From Caprimulgus europaeus (taxonomy: Eukaryota; Chordata; Aves; Caprimulgiformes; Caprimulgidae), in NCBI GenBank assembly GCA_907165065.1, contig OU015528.1:71281474-71345473 (forward strand): a DNA stretch of 64,000 nt, read 5' to 3'. The notes beneath the pieces were generated by a model. It saw nothing but the letters and a program-made list of their open reading frames with translations, had not been told where the DNA came from and ran no database searches. Below, one piece after another: positions 51,896 through 64,000 of this stretch. The position numbers and the translations under genes were made by a program. Within the stretch, counting starts at the first letter, position 1. Every line of letters starts with the position of its first letter.

Positions 51896-54483
51896 TGTTT
51901 ATAATTCTATAATTTATTAAAAATGTAAAACTTAAATTTTTACTTCTGTTTTTTCTTTGCTTAATCTTCTTGAAATAGCTGGAATTTAATATATTACAGT
52001 ATTAGAAGTATTGTAAGAAATTCTACTCTTATTCAATTACAATTGGTAGGAAAAAGGGATTTCAGTAGTAGATGCGATTATGTGTTTCTATCAATGGTTT
52101 AGTTGCAATTTTATTATTTTTTTTTTCTAAAAGGCAAGGAAATCATCTCCTTAATACAATTCTGAAATTCTTTACATTAAATTATTAGCTGAAATAATGC
52201 AAATGAGACCGTTGGACCAAATCTTCAAAGATTTTTTCCTTGTACCAGCTAATTTCAAAAGACCTTATCTGAGGATACTGATTTTTTTTTTTTTACACAG
52301 TGATATTAACCTGAAAATAAAATCTTTACTGCTTGCATACTTCTGTTGCTGCAGACTGTGCAATAAACATTAATATTTTAAATAAGAGCAGGCAATGTTT
52401 TGATTGGCACATCCCTTGTAGCTCTGTATAGATCTTGGTATTATGGCCAGCCCACTTTGCCCTTCCTCTTTTGGATTAGTTCCACTGATGTCAGCCCATA
52501 TATACTTTCCCAGAAGGAATGTTTGTGATATTTTCTCCCTAAAACTGCAGAGGCCATTATTCAGCTGCAATCTTTGCTGTCAAGGACGTTGCTGATCGTG
52601 AGCTCATTAAAACAAAAATAGAGTGTCCCAAAGAGTTTCTTTCTACAATGAATCATGTGCAATGCTCCTGGAAAAGCTTTCATCACCCAAAACCAAATCC
52701 TGGACAAGAAATAAATGTCATACAGCATGATGAAGACCATTCGTAATGCTATTAGAAGTATTTTAAGAACCCTCATCTGCAAGAAGTTTTACAGTATATC
52801 TTCTGTTTTCCATCACAGCCATTAGAAGAATGAATTTTCCAGTGAAAATTAAGTTTATCAGAAAGATCTGTGTGCAAACTAATTTGAGCAGGCATTTTCT
52901 AAAAAGTAGGCCAGAAGAGAAGAAAGATTACTTCTGGCAAAAATGAAACAAATTAAATTATAAGAAGCTTAATACATTTATTTGAAATTTAATTGCATAA
53001 CCTAAGGTCAAGGTTATTATATGGTGAGCATTGTTCTCATCCAAATTCAAAACAGCAAAGCACAAGCTCGGTGCAGTTACTTTATTATAAATCCAATGGC
53101 TTTTTTTTTTTTTTTTTTAATTTTGCTCTGACCACAGTCTTTGCCTGAGCCACAGCATCAATATAAAATCACATTTCAAAATTACGCTGAGATCTCTTTC
53201 TGGCAATGAGTTATGGTGAGAGCAGAAGCCTCTCTGGTACGACTGACTTCTACTGCAAGTAGAGGGCACAAACAAAACCAAAAGCTGAGATGGTATTGTT
53301 GATGTGATGCCACTGCATCTGACTGCATTCATAGTGCTCTGCACTAAGTCTATCAAACCTGCAGGTTTTGCTTTCCATTCATAACAGAGACATTAGCAGA
53401 AAAGGTCGCTGCAGCATTCTCATTGCATCTCTATGGAATATGTATTATGTGTTTTATTGTGTATTAGAAGCTATGCCTGTGCAAGAAAGTACATTTAAAA
53501 ACATTCAGGCTGTGTCCAGACCCTCTTTGCACTCCTAAAAGCCAGTTATTATCTGAACTATTTGCCCTAACCTTAGGGGTTTTGTTTGTTTGTTTTCAGT
53601 ATTGCACCTTCAAGCATCTGAGGAACACCAGATCAGAAAGGGCATTATAGAAAGGCACTGTGTATTTAACTGTGTGCCACTATGATCCCAGTGGATGTGC
53701 AAACACAGTCTAGGTTTGTAGCAGCATCATGTAAAAGCACCATCTGCTTTTATTTCTGAAGGAACAGATAATGAAGGCATAATAAAGGACTTTGACACTT
53801 AGCAGGGAACGATGGCCTAAAATTAACAGGCTTATGATCATGCAGCACAACATTAATTTTGCTTGATCAGTAATAAAGAATTAATGTTGTACATTCTACA
53901 GCTGACTGTTACTTTTTTCAGCAAAGTCTGAAATGATTGATGAAGACAGCTTAGTGTTTGACTGGTTAGGGTCTCTTTCAGTATTACTAGAGTACTGAAG
54001 AGAAGAGATGGAGTTATTAAAGTATAGAAAAGGATTCTAAAAAAGTAGTGTTTGATTCTCAATCACAAATCCTTCTATATTAAGCTGTTTCCTGCTTTTT
54101 TCCACCACATAAGCAAAGCCAACTTGTAAAACTCTTTTCTATGATCCTGTGTAGCACACTCTTAACTGGTAGCAACCATCACTCAGATATCCTCTTGGCA
54201 ATCACTCCTTGCATGTCAAAACAAACAGATGTCTTGTGTACCCCTCAGAGCTACACCATTGGGTCTGTGAAGCTCCCTATTTGCTTCTGAAGTGAAAAGT
54301 CCCCTTTATTCTCTAGACACCCAGACTGAGACTTTGTTTTATAATCTGATAAAATAAAATGCCTATTCATAGTCAATGACTCCATCTGTGGTGGATATAT
54401 AAACAACATGTTTGGAAGAATACAGCAAACATTTCAAAGAGGAAAAATCCGAGAAGGTTAAAAGGAGAAAAACTGAAACTTAC

Positions 54484-54543
54484 CCCAAACTCATCCCTCC
54501 ACTGATGTGATGCTTGGTACTTTTCTGCTTCTTTAGCAAGGCG
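54484..54543 (-). CDS. Internal coding exon A (60 nt) of an unidentified minus-strand gene
   Basis: On the minus strand a pyrimidine-rich acceptor (ctctgtctttggtcttcag) is followed by 60 nt and a strong donor (GGG|gtaagt). Read in phase 0 it gives RLAKEAEKYQASHQWRDEFG, a charged, probably helical segment with a Trp-Arg-Asp-Glu-Phe end. A second frame is also open (ALLKKQKSTKHH...), and the third hits a stop. The exon is phase 0 at both ends, which matches the next exon about 26.5 kb downstream, so including or skipping it keeps the frame. I do not recognise the protein family. That it belongs to the same gene as the exons at 28.0, 6.8 and 0.7 kb is inferred from strand and phase only. Confidence 0.6.
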
Positions 54544-56657
54544 CTGAAGACCAAAGACAGAGAGGAGAGACATGTCAGTCTTTACTGATTCTTCACATAG
54601 CAAAATGTTTTCTTTTTTAAATTTTTCATATACATGTTTTCGCTATATCGTTTTCTAGATATCTATGCACTTATTTGAAATTTATGTATATTTGAGTAAA
54701 GATGCACCATATCTTTTAAAGATGTTATTTTCTGTATTATTATCTTATTTCAATACTGTAATCACACTTTAGATAGCTTAACCCTAATTCAAACATATTT
54801 TAAAAGTTCTAGTTAAGTTCAAAATCCACCAATATCCTTCTGATAATGCTTTCTCCTTACAACAATTTGCCTTACACACATTAATCTAATCTACCATCCA
54901 ATGATAAGTATTTATTAGAATTTTAAAACACTGTGTTATGGACATTTATTTTTCCAGTAAATTATTTAACTTAAATAATGGGAAGTACTGACATCCCCTG
55001 TGATTATTAGGAACTCTTAAAAACTCAGTAGTTTGGACTAGCTGTAGTCTGGTCCCACAGACTGAATACACATTAGCAGTTGGAGAGTATCAGACATGGT
55101 CCTAGAGGCCATCTTTACCATTTAAATGAATTTGAAAGAAATCCAGTTTGTCCATGTAGCCCCACAAGAAGCAAAGTACAGTGCACAGGAATGATCAGAC
55201 ACTGCTTTTGCACATCAGTCTTGTATAGAGACATCCACTGCATTGGTGACATGTCCCTTCTCATACAAAATTATAGGTTTTTGAAAAAAAAAAAAAACTG
55301 TTTGTACATGCTTATGAGGAGTTTATTGCAGTTTTGCATATGAAAATTGCCAGGCGTAATGCATGTTCTCCTGCTGAGCTGCATACAGCATCCCCAGTGC
55401 CAGCAGCCTTGGAGGCAAGCACCCATCCTGAAAGCAAGCAAGCTCCCTCTGAAGAAGCAGCTACCTGATGTAAACGTAGTTCATGTGGACTCAGCCATGT
55501 CCTAATTGTCAAGTGACTTACTATGAGAACTAAATTATTGTATAGCCCACTAAAAATGTTAGCAACTGTTTCTGGGAAGTCCTGGTCCCTTTCTAACAGA
55601 AATAGCCTGGATACATCCACCAGACAACCAGGGATGAAAATGCTTTACTGCATAACAATATGTGCACAATAAGCCTGATAATCATTTTAATATTCAGAGC
55701 AATTCCTACCCAAAATGAACTGGTGGTCTAAGTCATCTAAGTCACATTTTCAGTTGAGCCAACTGTCAGTTCTTGCCAACAACCAAAAGCAACATGACCA
55801 GAAAGTTCATGCAAGCTGGAATTGCAGAGATGGTGCTGTCAGAATCTCATCTCAACCCCAGTGCAGAATAGCAACCACTGAGTTATCTGATGCCTTGTGT
55901 GCAGCCCCTCTCCCTCCTCTAACAACTAGCAGGATAATAAATTTCACAAAACAAAATTTAGAATCTTTTCCTTTCTTTTGCATTTGAAATCATCCTATAT
56001 GAACAAAAATACCCCAAGAAACCTGCATGCTTTGCTGCCAGACAGTAAGTGTCCCCACTCATTCGCTTTATTGTCAATTCGAAGGTTTCTTAGCTAATGG
56101 AAAGCTACCGGCATTTTACAGGCACTGTCAACTGGAGGTACCCTCCAGAGTAGGCAAGTACCACATTTACAGAAAGAAAAACTATGATATAATTGATGCA
56201 TTACACTGGGAAAAAGTACATGACCACACAGGACAAACTACCCCACACAGCTGCAGTATTTTCAGTTTTCTGGTAATATACCAGAACAATTTTGTCCCTC
56301 TAAGCTCTTCACTCACAATAGCCAGTTCTGCATCGAATTTTGGCCTGTCCTCTAAAGAGTTCAAGATGATTAAGTCATGTTTCACCAGACTGTAGCAAAG
56401 CAAGATATGACACTTACTACACATGTAAATAGCTGCAGTTAACACTGCCCTCAGATTTCCCTCACAGTCTGTTCGTCACCTTAAGATATCCGGAGAAATG
56501 CACTTGTTTACTACAACAGACAGTAGAACCCAAACGCCCAAACTGATGAATGGATTATGAAAGGAAATATATAATGAACATTAACATTACTATGAATTCT
56601 GCAGCCACACTTGAAATTCCTTAGTTTCATTAAAAAATGGCAGACTCTTCAGCTCAC

Positions 56658-56678
56658 CTGTACTATAAAGCAAAAATG
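56658..56678 (-). other. Candidate 21-nt microexon upstream of exon A
   Basis: The minus strand has the acceptor aaatttgtttctag, 21 nt and a strong donor TACAG|gtgagc. In phase 0 it reads HFCFIVQ, and its length preserves the frame. Nothing else supports it; a pseudoexon is equally likely. Confidence 0.15.
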
Positions 56679-56712
56679 CTAGAAACAAATTTAAAAAGTA
56701 AAAAGGTTTTTT

Positions 56713-56769
56713 GTTTGTTTGTTTGTTTGTTTGTTTGTTTGTTTGTTTGTTTGTTTGTTTGTTTGTTTT
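56713..56769 (+). repeat. (GTTT)n microsatellite
   Basis: About 14 uninterrupted GTTT units, likely polymorphic in length. It lies about 35 bp left of the candidate 21-nt microexon's acceptor region and about 100 bp before a CR1 tail. Confidence 0.95.
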
Positions 56770-56871
56770 GGGGAGTTGCTGGTCTCAAATGGAGAAAAAA
56801 ATAATATTCCTCCCCGAATCCTTCTTCTTGAATAATTTTTGAGTCAGTTTTAAATTAGAACCCACCCTAAC

Positions 56872-56922
56872 TCGATGATCTTAAGGGTCTTTTCCAACCA
56901 AAATGATTCTATGGTTCTATGA
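56872..56922 (+). mobile_element. CR1 3' tail fragment (about 50 bp)
   Basis: TCGATGATCTTAAGGGTC, TTTTCCAACC, and ATGATTCTATGGTTCTATGA match the final CR1 3' UTR and its tandem tail. Confidence 0.75.
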
Positions 56923-59900
56923 AATAACCTGCTAAATAACACTGTGCACAATTTCAACAACTCCTTATATCTTAAAATAGCCTCCAAAATGAGAAGTTGT
57001 CATTTGAGGTATGCACACAGAGCGTAAGGTTAAAGGTTGTTAAAGGTAGTTAAGCTCATATGAAAGCACAAGCAACCATTTACAGTGATGAACAATGAGA
57101 AAAGGACTGTGCTCCCTGACTCCACCAAACCAAAACCCACACATGACCATGAGCCAGGCCTCTCTTTGCACACACATGTCCTATAAGGACACACATCATG
57201 CAAAGACTTCATTTTCAAGAAGCAGGTGTTTTTTCAAAAGATGTGGATTGAACTGATAGGAAGTCTGTGCTTGTAAAAAACAGAATCATTCTCGTCTGTG
57301 TAATATCTTTGATATTTCTAGGAAAGATAAGGGAAGAGTATTCAAAATAAATTATGAAAATAAATTAAAAAGTATTTTATGAAGCTAAGGTGTTCTGAGA
57401 AGTTCCTCATTTCTATGCAAGGAGAAATGCTGTTGCTACAGCAACATGAGTCTAATGACTGAGACATTCACAGACATTCACCCTTCCACAGCGAGTGCTT
57501 TGTTAAGAGCAAGAGTGAGAAGTCAAGACTCTTGGGTCAAAAATATCTAGACTGTGAAGCAAAGGCAGGTTACCTATGCCCTTTATTGTGACACAAGGAG
57601 AGACTAATTTTTCATCGTTCTCAAAGAAATCATGCGTGATTCTTTTTGAGGTATGTAAATGTCAGGTCTTGCCTTCCCTGTTTTGATGGAGGGGTCTCTG
57701 GAGAACACCAACAGAGGAGTGACACAACAGCAGGCTGACAGCTGACACTTCCCATTTTCCCTCTCATTACAATGAGAGTTTAATAAGGTAACACCTTCTT
57801 TAATACCATGACCCACTGCAATTCCCTACAGGTTTCTCTAGCAAATACTAAAATGTTGAAATTCATATTTTTGTATGTAAGAAAATAAGCAGAAACGGTT
57901 CTAAAACAAACATGTAAACCAATATTTCTGCATATTAGTTTTTAATCATTTCTTACTCCATACGTCTGTATATGTGCTGTGAAGACAAAAACTATGAGAT
58001 GTTTCAGGTCTTAAATTAAGCTCTATTTAACATCACCTTTTTAGATAAAAACCAGGACACTTAACATGTAGCAGAAACATTCTGGCTTACTTCCAGGTAT
58101 TTTTTTTTTAAATCGTACTTTGTGCAGTCTGATGGAGAACAAGAATTCTCAGATTATGGCCATGATACTCAAATTACCCTGAAGTAGTACATAAATTGAG
58201 AACTATGATCAGGAAAGGAAGGCTACAAAATCCAACAAAATGCATCTACTCTTATGCTCTTGGAGGATGTTCAATAGCTGCGAGATGGTGCTTCTAAGTA
58301 AGCATCGAAAAGGCTGATGCTATATTTAGCCAGTGTAATTGACACAGTAGCTGATGTCAAATTTAAGGTGCTTAAAATTGACACTTTTTTGTCAAAACAA
58401 GCATTTTAAAGTAAATGTTCCTAGATGAAACAATTATTTCTACTTTTTTTTTTTTTTTTTAAATGAATGAGAACTGCTCTCTCCTTTGCTATTTTCTAAA
58501 TATTCTGCAGACTATATTATTTTCAGGAATTTTCAGAACAGTTAGCTCACCAATAAAAGAACAAGTAACCCTTGAAAGACAGACACAGCCCACAAATAAG
58601 TATTTTTTAATCAAACTCTCAAAGCAGTCAAGATTTCCTTCCACTAGATTTCCTTAAGTATTCACAGAGGATGGTTACTTGTAAAGCAGAATAGCTATTG
58701 GGAAAGATAGATAAGATGCAAGTGTTCTTTACTCCACCAGCCTATGAACTTTTCTTTAACTTCTAAAAGGATTACAAATGATTACACACACACAAAAATA
58801 AAGCAAACCAAGAACTAAATCCCAAAGCCCAGCTGCCTGTCAATCTCAAAACTATCTATTTTTTAAGGTCTTGTCCCCAGATTCCCAGTGCACGTTCCTA
58901 TCTCTGAAAGACAGTCTTTGATGCAGCACAGACTGCAAGAAAGAAACCTGAAGAATCTTTATCTGATCTGTAAAGATCAACTCCCTAGAAGGCCCATTCA
59001 TCTTCCAGCCTTCATTTTTGTGCACATATGTCATATTTTTATCTCCTCCTAGCCAGCACAGAATTCTGTCAGCTAATGGCCCAATTACAATTATATTCAG
59101 TACAATGTGCTTCTCACTCTCCTTTAAGAAGTATTTTATCTTGAAAATAATGACTACACCTTGATATATAAAGTTATTATAAAATGTGTAAGCTTAGAGT
59201 TATTAGACACCAATAGCCTCACAAAGCTTTCAAAAATACCAAATCCATGGAATTTTTAGGTTATTCTAAGAAGATGAATACCCAGGGAGTATATAGCAGT
59301 ATCAAGCTTAAATAGTACAATGTAGAAACATACAATGAACTTCAAGTCCTGATTTTAAAATATGATCCAAATATTCAATCTTGTTCTTGAATGAACAGAG
59401 TAATAGCCACAAGGAGTATGTGTAACAGCAGCCTCAAACATGGTTTTCAAATATGTATCTGAAATACAAATAGTGTTCTTCTGTAGATGATTATGAATTG
59501 CAAATCACTTACAAAGGAGAAATACAAGGTAAAAAACTCGTAAGACTAGGATAAGGTATCTGAAGCATCAATGGAAGATTGATACTGTTATTTTACTGTA
59601 GCTTTAACACAGACTGTCAGAATTTTAAAGAATTGCATTTTCACCTTAGTAAATGGCTTCATTCTGTATTAAACTAAATTAGAACTATTTTCTTTTGCCT
59701 TGATTTTACTGTTTTTACTTGCATGGACTGTTTTCTATTTGTAGTAACTCTTTGTAATGAATTAGTCAAATATCTATGAATTACCCTATTACCACTATTG
59801 TACAAAAAGATCACCCAGTTCAACACAGATTTCAACAAACAACACTTGCAAATTGGAAGGTCAGTAGCCAAAAAGTGAGCTTGGGAGTGCTAATGATAGC

Positions 59901-62900
59901 AAGATCATAACCCCCATATAAATACACATGGATTTACTTTTCTTTGTTTGTATTTCCATACTCCCAGTGGGGCATGGGAGAGGTTAATAGAGATTGATTA
60001 CCTTTTTACATCTAACTCTTATGAAGATATTTGCTATATGACCTTTCTTACAAGTGGGCATTCATAATAATTAGCAGTGCAAAAGATGATCTAGGTTTAA
60101 TGAAGATGTGGCACATTACTTTTGATAAAATGGTCCCAACCATAAAATGATGTTTTAGACTGAACCAAACACACACCTAATTTTGCTGATTTAAATTGTA
60201 TCCACAGAGTTTAAGATCTGCTATTCCAAATATATATTTTTTTAGCACATAAGTTTCCATGATAATTCATATTTCCCTACCTCAAATAAGGACTGCTATC
60301 CTATGCATTGCTGTATTGCATTATGTAAATATCATAATCTTAGTACAAGTGTAATCAGAATTTCTATACTTAAACAGATTTTTAAGAATTTTTTTTTATG
60401 GTGACCAACAGTAGGTTTTTGCTTTGTGCTGATCTGCAGCATGTTTTTATTTCAGTTATTTACACTGCAGAGTCACAGCCTTTCCTCTACTCTAGCATCT
60501 GTTGTGCCACATGATGGCAATCTGGTCTGTGGTCTGTTAATGAGGATATCTGAAGCATATAAGGTCACAGACAAAGAGTATGTTTATAATTGGTCTCCTA
60601 CATTCAACATAGACCTCGTATGATCATCATTAACAAACCAGCTTCTGTCTGGAGCCAGTTCTGCTTTTGTCATCTGAGGCAGCAGATGAGTCATATTCAA
60701 AAGGCAAAAGGGTATGTTAGAGGTCTGCTGACATTGTGAGCTTTACCAAAGCACTCTTCATATAAATTATTTGTCTAAATTTATAGGTAATCTAACACAA
60801 TCAACAATTAGCACATTTTTTTAAAAAAGATGATTCTATTATACCCTGGACCACAACTCAAAATAACATTTAAATAAATAACACTTAAAACTTTCTCTTC
60901 CACTATTAACCATTACCAACAACCTAAATTGCTAAGTTTATTTTTTTTTTCCAATCTAGTTATAGATTACAAAACTTATCTTTAATTAAACAATAAACAG
61001 AAAATAACTTTATATATTTTGTGTGCTTGACATTCATTTGAAGCCATTTCTGTTTTATTCACATAAGCAGTAATTCCATTTCAGACCTTCTTAATCAGTT
61101 TTTCTAACAAGATGACTTCATCTCTAACACAAGGCTGTCGTGTTAGAGAAAAAGAAATCTAGTGGAAAAAATATATTATCACCTTCCATATATTTAGAAG
61201 GTTAGCCTTTAAAGGATTTCTGTATCTGTTAACAACTGCAGTGAAAATCATTATGATTCAAGACAATCTTTATTCCTATTGTTTAATTAAATGAGTGAAG
61301 GAAGAATCAAGATGATTCTTCACAGAAAAATTTTACCCTTGCAGTGGATTTACAATTCCAAAACAGGAAATTTAAAATAAAAATAAAAACCGCCAGTCTA
61401 AATAAGGTCAGAAAACCAGTGGGAAGCCAAATCTGACCTAGAGTACTTAAAATTACAGTATTGCAGGTGAAGCTGATGCTTTCTAACATGAATAATCACA
61501 TTTATTTTAATAGGGAAACCTAAAACAAGGAGGCCCTAAATGAGTACATCACACGTGTGGCTTTTGATATCTACAATGTTGTGTGCAATCAGCTGTCCCT
61601 GACAAAACTGTCACATAAGAAAAGTCAAAAAGAGTGAAATGAAAAGACCATTAGGCACAGTAACACTTCGCTACATAAAAGCAGCCCTATTCAAAGACAT
61701 TAACTAGAAAGAGCTCTTTTTCCGATTTCTTCTTTTATTGTGTGGATTTAAGAACTTAGCTAATGGTAGCAAATTATCAAATAGAGAAGACAACAGCGAT
61801 ATAGTGCTAGCACTACTTCTACTCCTAAAAGATTGATGAAAGTGGGTTTTAAATATATTATACTAAAGTAGGATTCTTAGTTTAAATTTAGTAAGAGTCT
61901 AAAAGTAGTCAAATGTACAGCTAAGGTAAAACAATTTTTGATTCTGTCCTGAAAATAAATCTCAGAACAGCTGGAACTATCCATCACTGGAAATCTTCAC
62001 TGAAGGTTAAGCAAACAAACTAACTAAATAAATATGCTAACTAGGATTTGTTTAAACTTCTAGAAAAGAAGTACAGCTGGACACACACCTGAGTGCACAA
62101 CCTATGGAAGCTGCAAAGGGGAACGCTGTGAAGTACTAGTCAGTACCTGTCTGGAAACCTAGTGGTTGCCACCTCAGCTTGGTCTCTGATGTTCATAATC
62201 CTAACTAAGAAGACTATTGATACTCGATGAAAAGAAACCATACATGAGCAGTCAAAGGGATAAGTGAACTGCAGGTGCAAAAAAATTGCTGGAGGGCACC
62301 TTTCAGAGTACCAGAGAGTAGGACAAACCTAATACAGCCACAATGAAGAACAGAGAGAATAGAAAATTGTCTTCTATAACCAGAGCACAGAGTCCAGTCC
62401 ATGAAGTATGAAATATGGTCTGTATGAATTATCCTACAAAATTAATATGCTGCAGAATGAGTGTACAAAATTCTGTTCAACTATTAATTAACAGCAACAA
62501 GGAATGTAGGAAATCCTCATCAGAAGGTAAAGAAGCAACAATTTGTAAATTCTACAACTTATAGGAAGGGAGGAAGGAGGTTCAGTTCCAAAGTCTGAGC
62601 ATGTTACTAGTATGCATATAACCAGAAGATTTGAGAAGCTGGGTGATATTATGACTGCTTGACACTGACAAATACATTTCAGTAGACAAGAGAGTAAGAT
62701 AGAGAGAATTGTAGATAAAGGTATTAAGAAAAATGATCAGAAAAGAAGAGCAAGAAATAGTCTGTCAAACACATCTTGACATCTAGCCGTGAAATTTTGC
62801 TAGATTGGTGCATAGAACCAGCAAATGACCATTCTTTTAACATATCATTTATCCTTCTCATTTGCAGAGATTTCAAACTCTTAGAGCTTAATACATTTTC

Positions 62901-63109
62901 ACTCTAATAATTCACATGCCTTAAGTGCAAGCCACACTAGTGTTATATTTTTAAACAAGCTTCAAGTGAAGGACACATGCTGCAACCATTAGACTGAAAT
63001 TACCAACTGTTCTGATAATCACAAATTGCGTAACACCACCAGCTCCAGTCACTGCCTGCCTTAGGAAACTCTTTTAAGCTTCACAGCTGAGCTAGTAACT
63101 TCAGAGGCA

Positions 63110-63274
63110 TCACAGAATCACAGAATGTCAGGGATTGGAAGGGACCTTGAAAGATCATCTAGTCCAATCCTCCTGCAGGAGCAGGAACACCTAAATGAAA
63201 TCACATAGGAAGGCGTCCAGGCAGGTTTTGAATGTCCCCAGAGAAGGAGACTCCACAACCTCCCTGGGCAGCCA
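63110..63274 (-). mobile_element. CR1 LINE 3' end fragment
   Basis: Complement of the CR1 tail: ATCACAGAATCACAGAATG at the left, GGAAGGGACCTTGAAAGATC, CTAGTCCAATCCTCCTGCAG, and a right end near CCTCCCTGGGCAGCC. It is truncated at the 5' side. Confidence 0.88.
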
Positions 63275-64000
63275 TGATTAGAAGATGACACATATCCGGA
63301 GTAGGCATGCTTTGTTACCCTGCTTTTTAAACTGTAGTGCATGTGCAGTTTTTAGCAGCCCAGGACTACAGAAATTTATTATATAAATATCAAAATCAAC
63401 CTGCTCCAAAACAAGTGTTCCAAAACGTCAACAATGTAATTTTCCTCTAACTTAAAAAAAAACCCCAAACCTCTTAGATGCAGTTCAGCTTGCTCCACAG
63501 CTCCTTTAATATCTACTTATTAAGTATTCAGTAAAAACAAACAAACAAAACACCCTTAGCTGCTCAAAATTTATACATGCTAGCAGTTCCATTAAAATCT
63601 GACTAGGATCCAAACAGGGACAGACGCAAGTGAAATAATACATATGTAGCTGCCTAATCCCAAAGGCAAAAGTAGGAAAAGGAACAAATCAAGTAAATAC
63701 CTCCTTACTAAGGACAAGGAGAAGAAAACATTGATATAGGCTTGCATCATTTATGCAGGAAAAACACTAATAAAGTCAGTTATTTTTAAACAAATAGGGG
63801 ATGCAGTTGCATTTTGCCTCATTGCATAATCAAACTGAACAACACATTTAACAGAATGTTCTAGTTTTATACAAGTTCAATAGCAATATATCAAATTATA
63901 CCAATATACATTCAATATAACTTGATAACAATATTTTATATATATCAAATATATTGGATATTCAAATTAGTGTTTGCATTTTTTTATTTTTTTTTTTAAT

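Larger units (their letters stand above)
27970..54483 (-). other. Intron between exons A and B (inferred), about 26.5 kb
   Basis: It contains the inverted-repeat pair at 36.47 and 37.82 kb, the GC-rich block at 40.4-41.0 kb, a TTTGG microsatellite at 44.45 kb and two head-to-head CR1 copies at 50.7-51.9 kb. The remaining stretches (28.0-36.4, 41.0-50.7 and 51.9-54.5 kb) are AT-rich with scattered short ORFs and no gene that I can support. Confidence 0.4.
54544..64000 (-). other. Intron upstream of exon A (inferred), continues off the right edge
   Basis: It contains a TTTG microsatellite and small CR1 tail near 56.7-56.9 kb, a T-run at 58444-58460, a CR1 fragment at 63.1 kb and a strongly AT-rich right end. 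ORFs of about 100-120 codons at 55312-55620 (minus) and 56027-56395 (plus) have no domain, splice or repeat evidence and are treated as chance. Confidence 0.35.

Noticed and set aside
55312-55620. 102-codon minus-strand ORF, Ala-rich end with a nearby AATAAA
   Set aside because: Considered as an alternative terminal exon, but there is no convincing acceptor in a fitting phase and no domain.
56027-56395. 122-codon plus-strand ORF starting at an ATG
   Set aside because: No domain, signal or splice context. A few ORFs of this length are expected by chance in 64 kb.
1-64000. CRISPR array, operon, phage or other prokaryotic system
   Set aside because: No regularly spaced repeats, no dense ORFs, and clear vertebrate repeats throughout.

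Overview
This is AT-rich, intron-like vertebrate DNA, almost certainly from a bird. Several copies of the CR1 LINE end in the CR1-type 3' tail (ATTCTATGATTCT), and there is one retroviral solo LTR of a type I associate with birds. I saw no Alu, mammalian L1, operon, bacterial gene, CRISPR array or phage feature. No long open reading frame in the window is convincing as a protein by itself.

The best reading of the coding content is that the window lies inside one large gene transcribed on the minus strand (right to left). Four short exons with good splice sites read through in one frame: 54484-54543 (60 nt), 27925-27969 (45 nt), 6743-6872 (130 nt) and 677-712 (36 nt). A fifth, partial exon probably runs off the left edge (1-35). 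Introns between them are about 26.5, 21, 6 and 0.6 kb. I could not identify the gene from these fragments. A further well-formed exon (10740-10808) and three possible microexons (12228-12257, 39546-39571, 56658-56678) are candidates only; the first does not fit the frame of the main chain.

The rest is intron. Repeats include CR1 fragments at 2.8, 8.6, 14.3, 16.2, 17.3, 50.7-51.9 (two copies head to head), 56.9 and 63.1 kb; a solo LTR at 9150-9747 flanked by an identical 5-bp duplication; a GC-rich insertion-like block at 40.4-41.0 kb; and scattered microsatellites and homopolymers. The most unexpected structure is a pair of nearly identical 53/54-bp arms in opposite orientation at 36.47 and 37.82 kb, enclosing 1.3 kb of TAAT-rich DNA. 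Two non-repetitive blocks (10.6-11.7 and 36.2-37.3 kb) look like candidate conserved non-coding elements, but this cannot be tested without an alignment. I found nothing that qualifies as a new multi-gene system.
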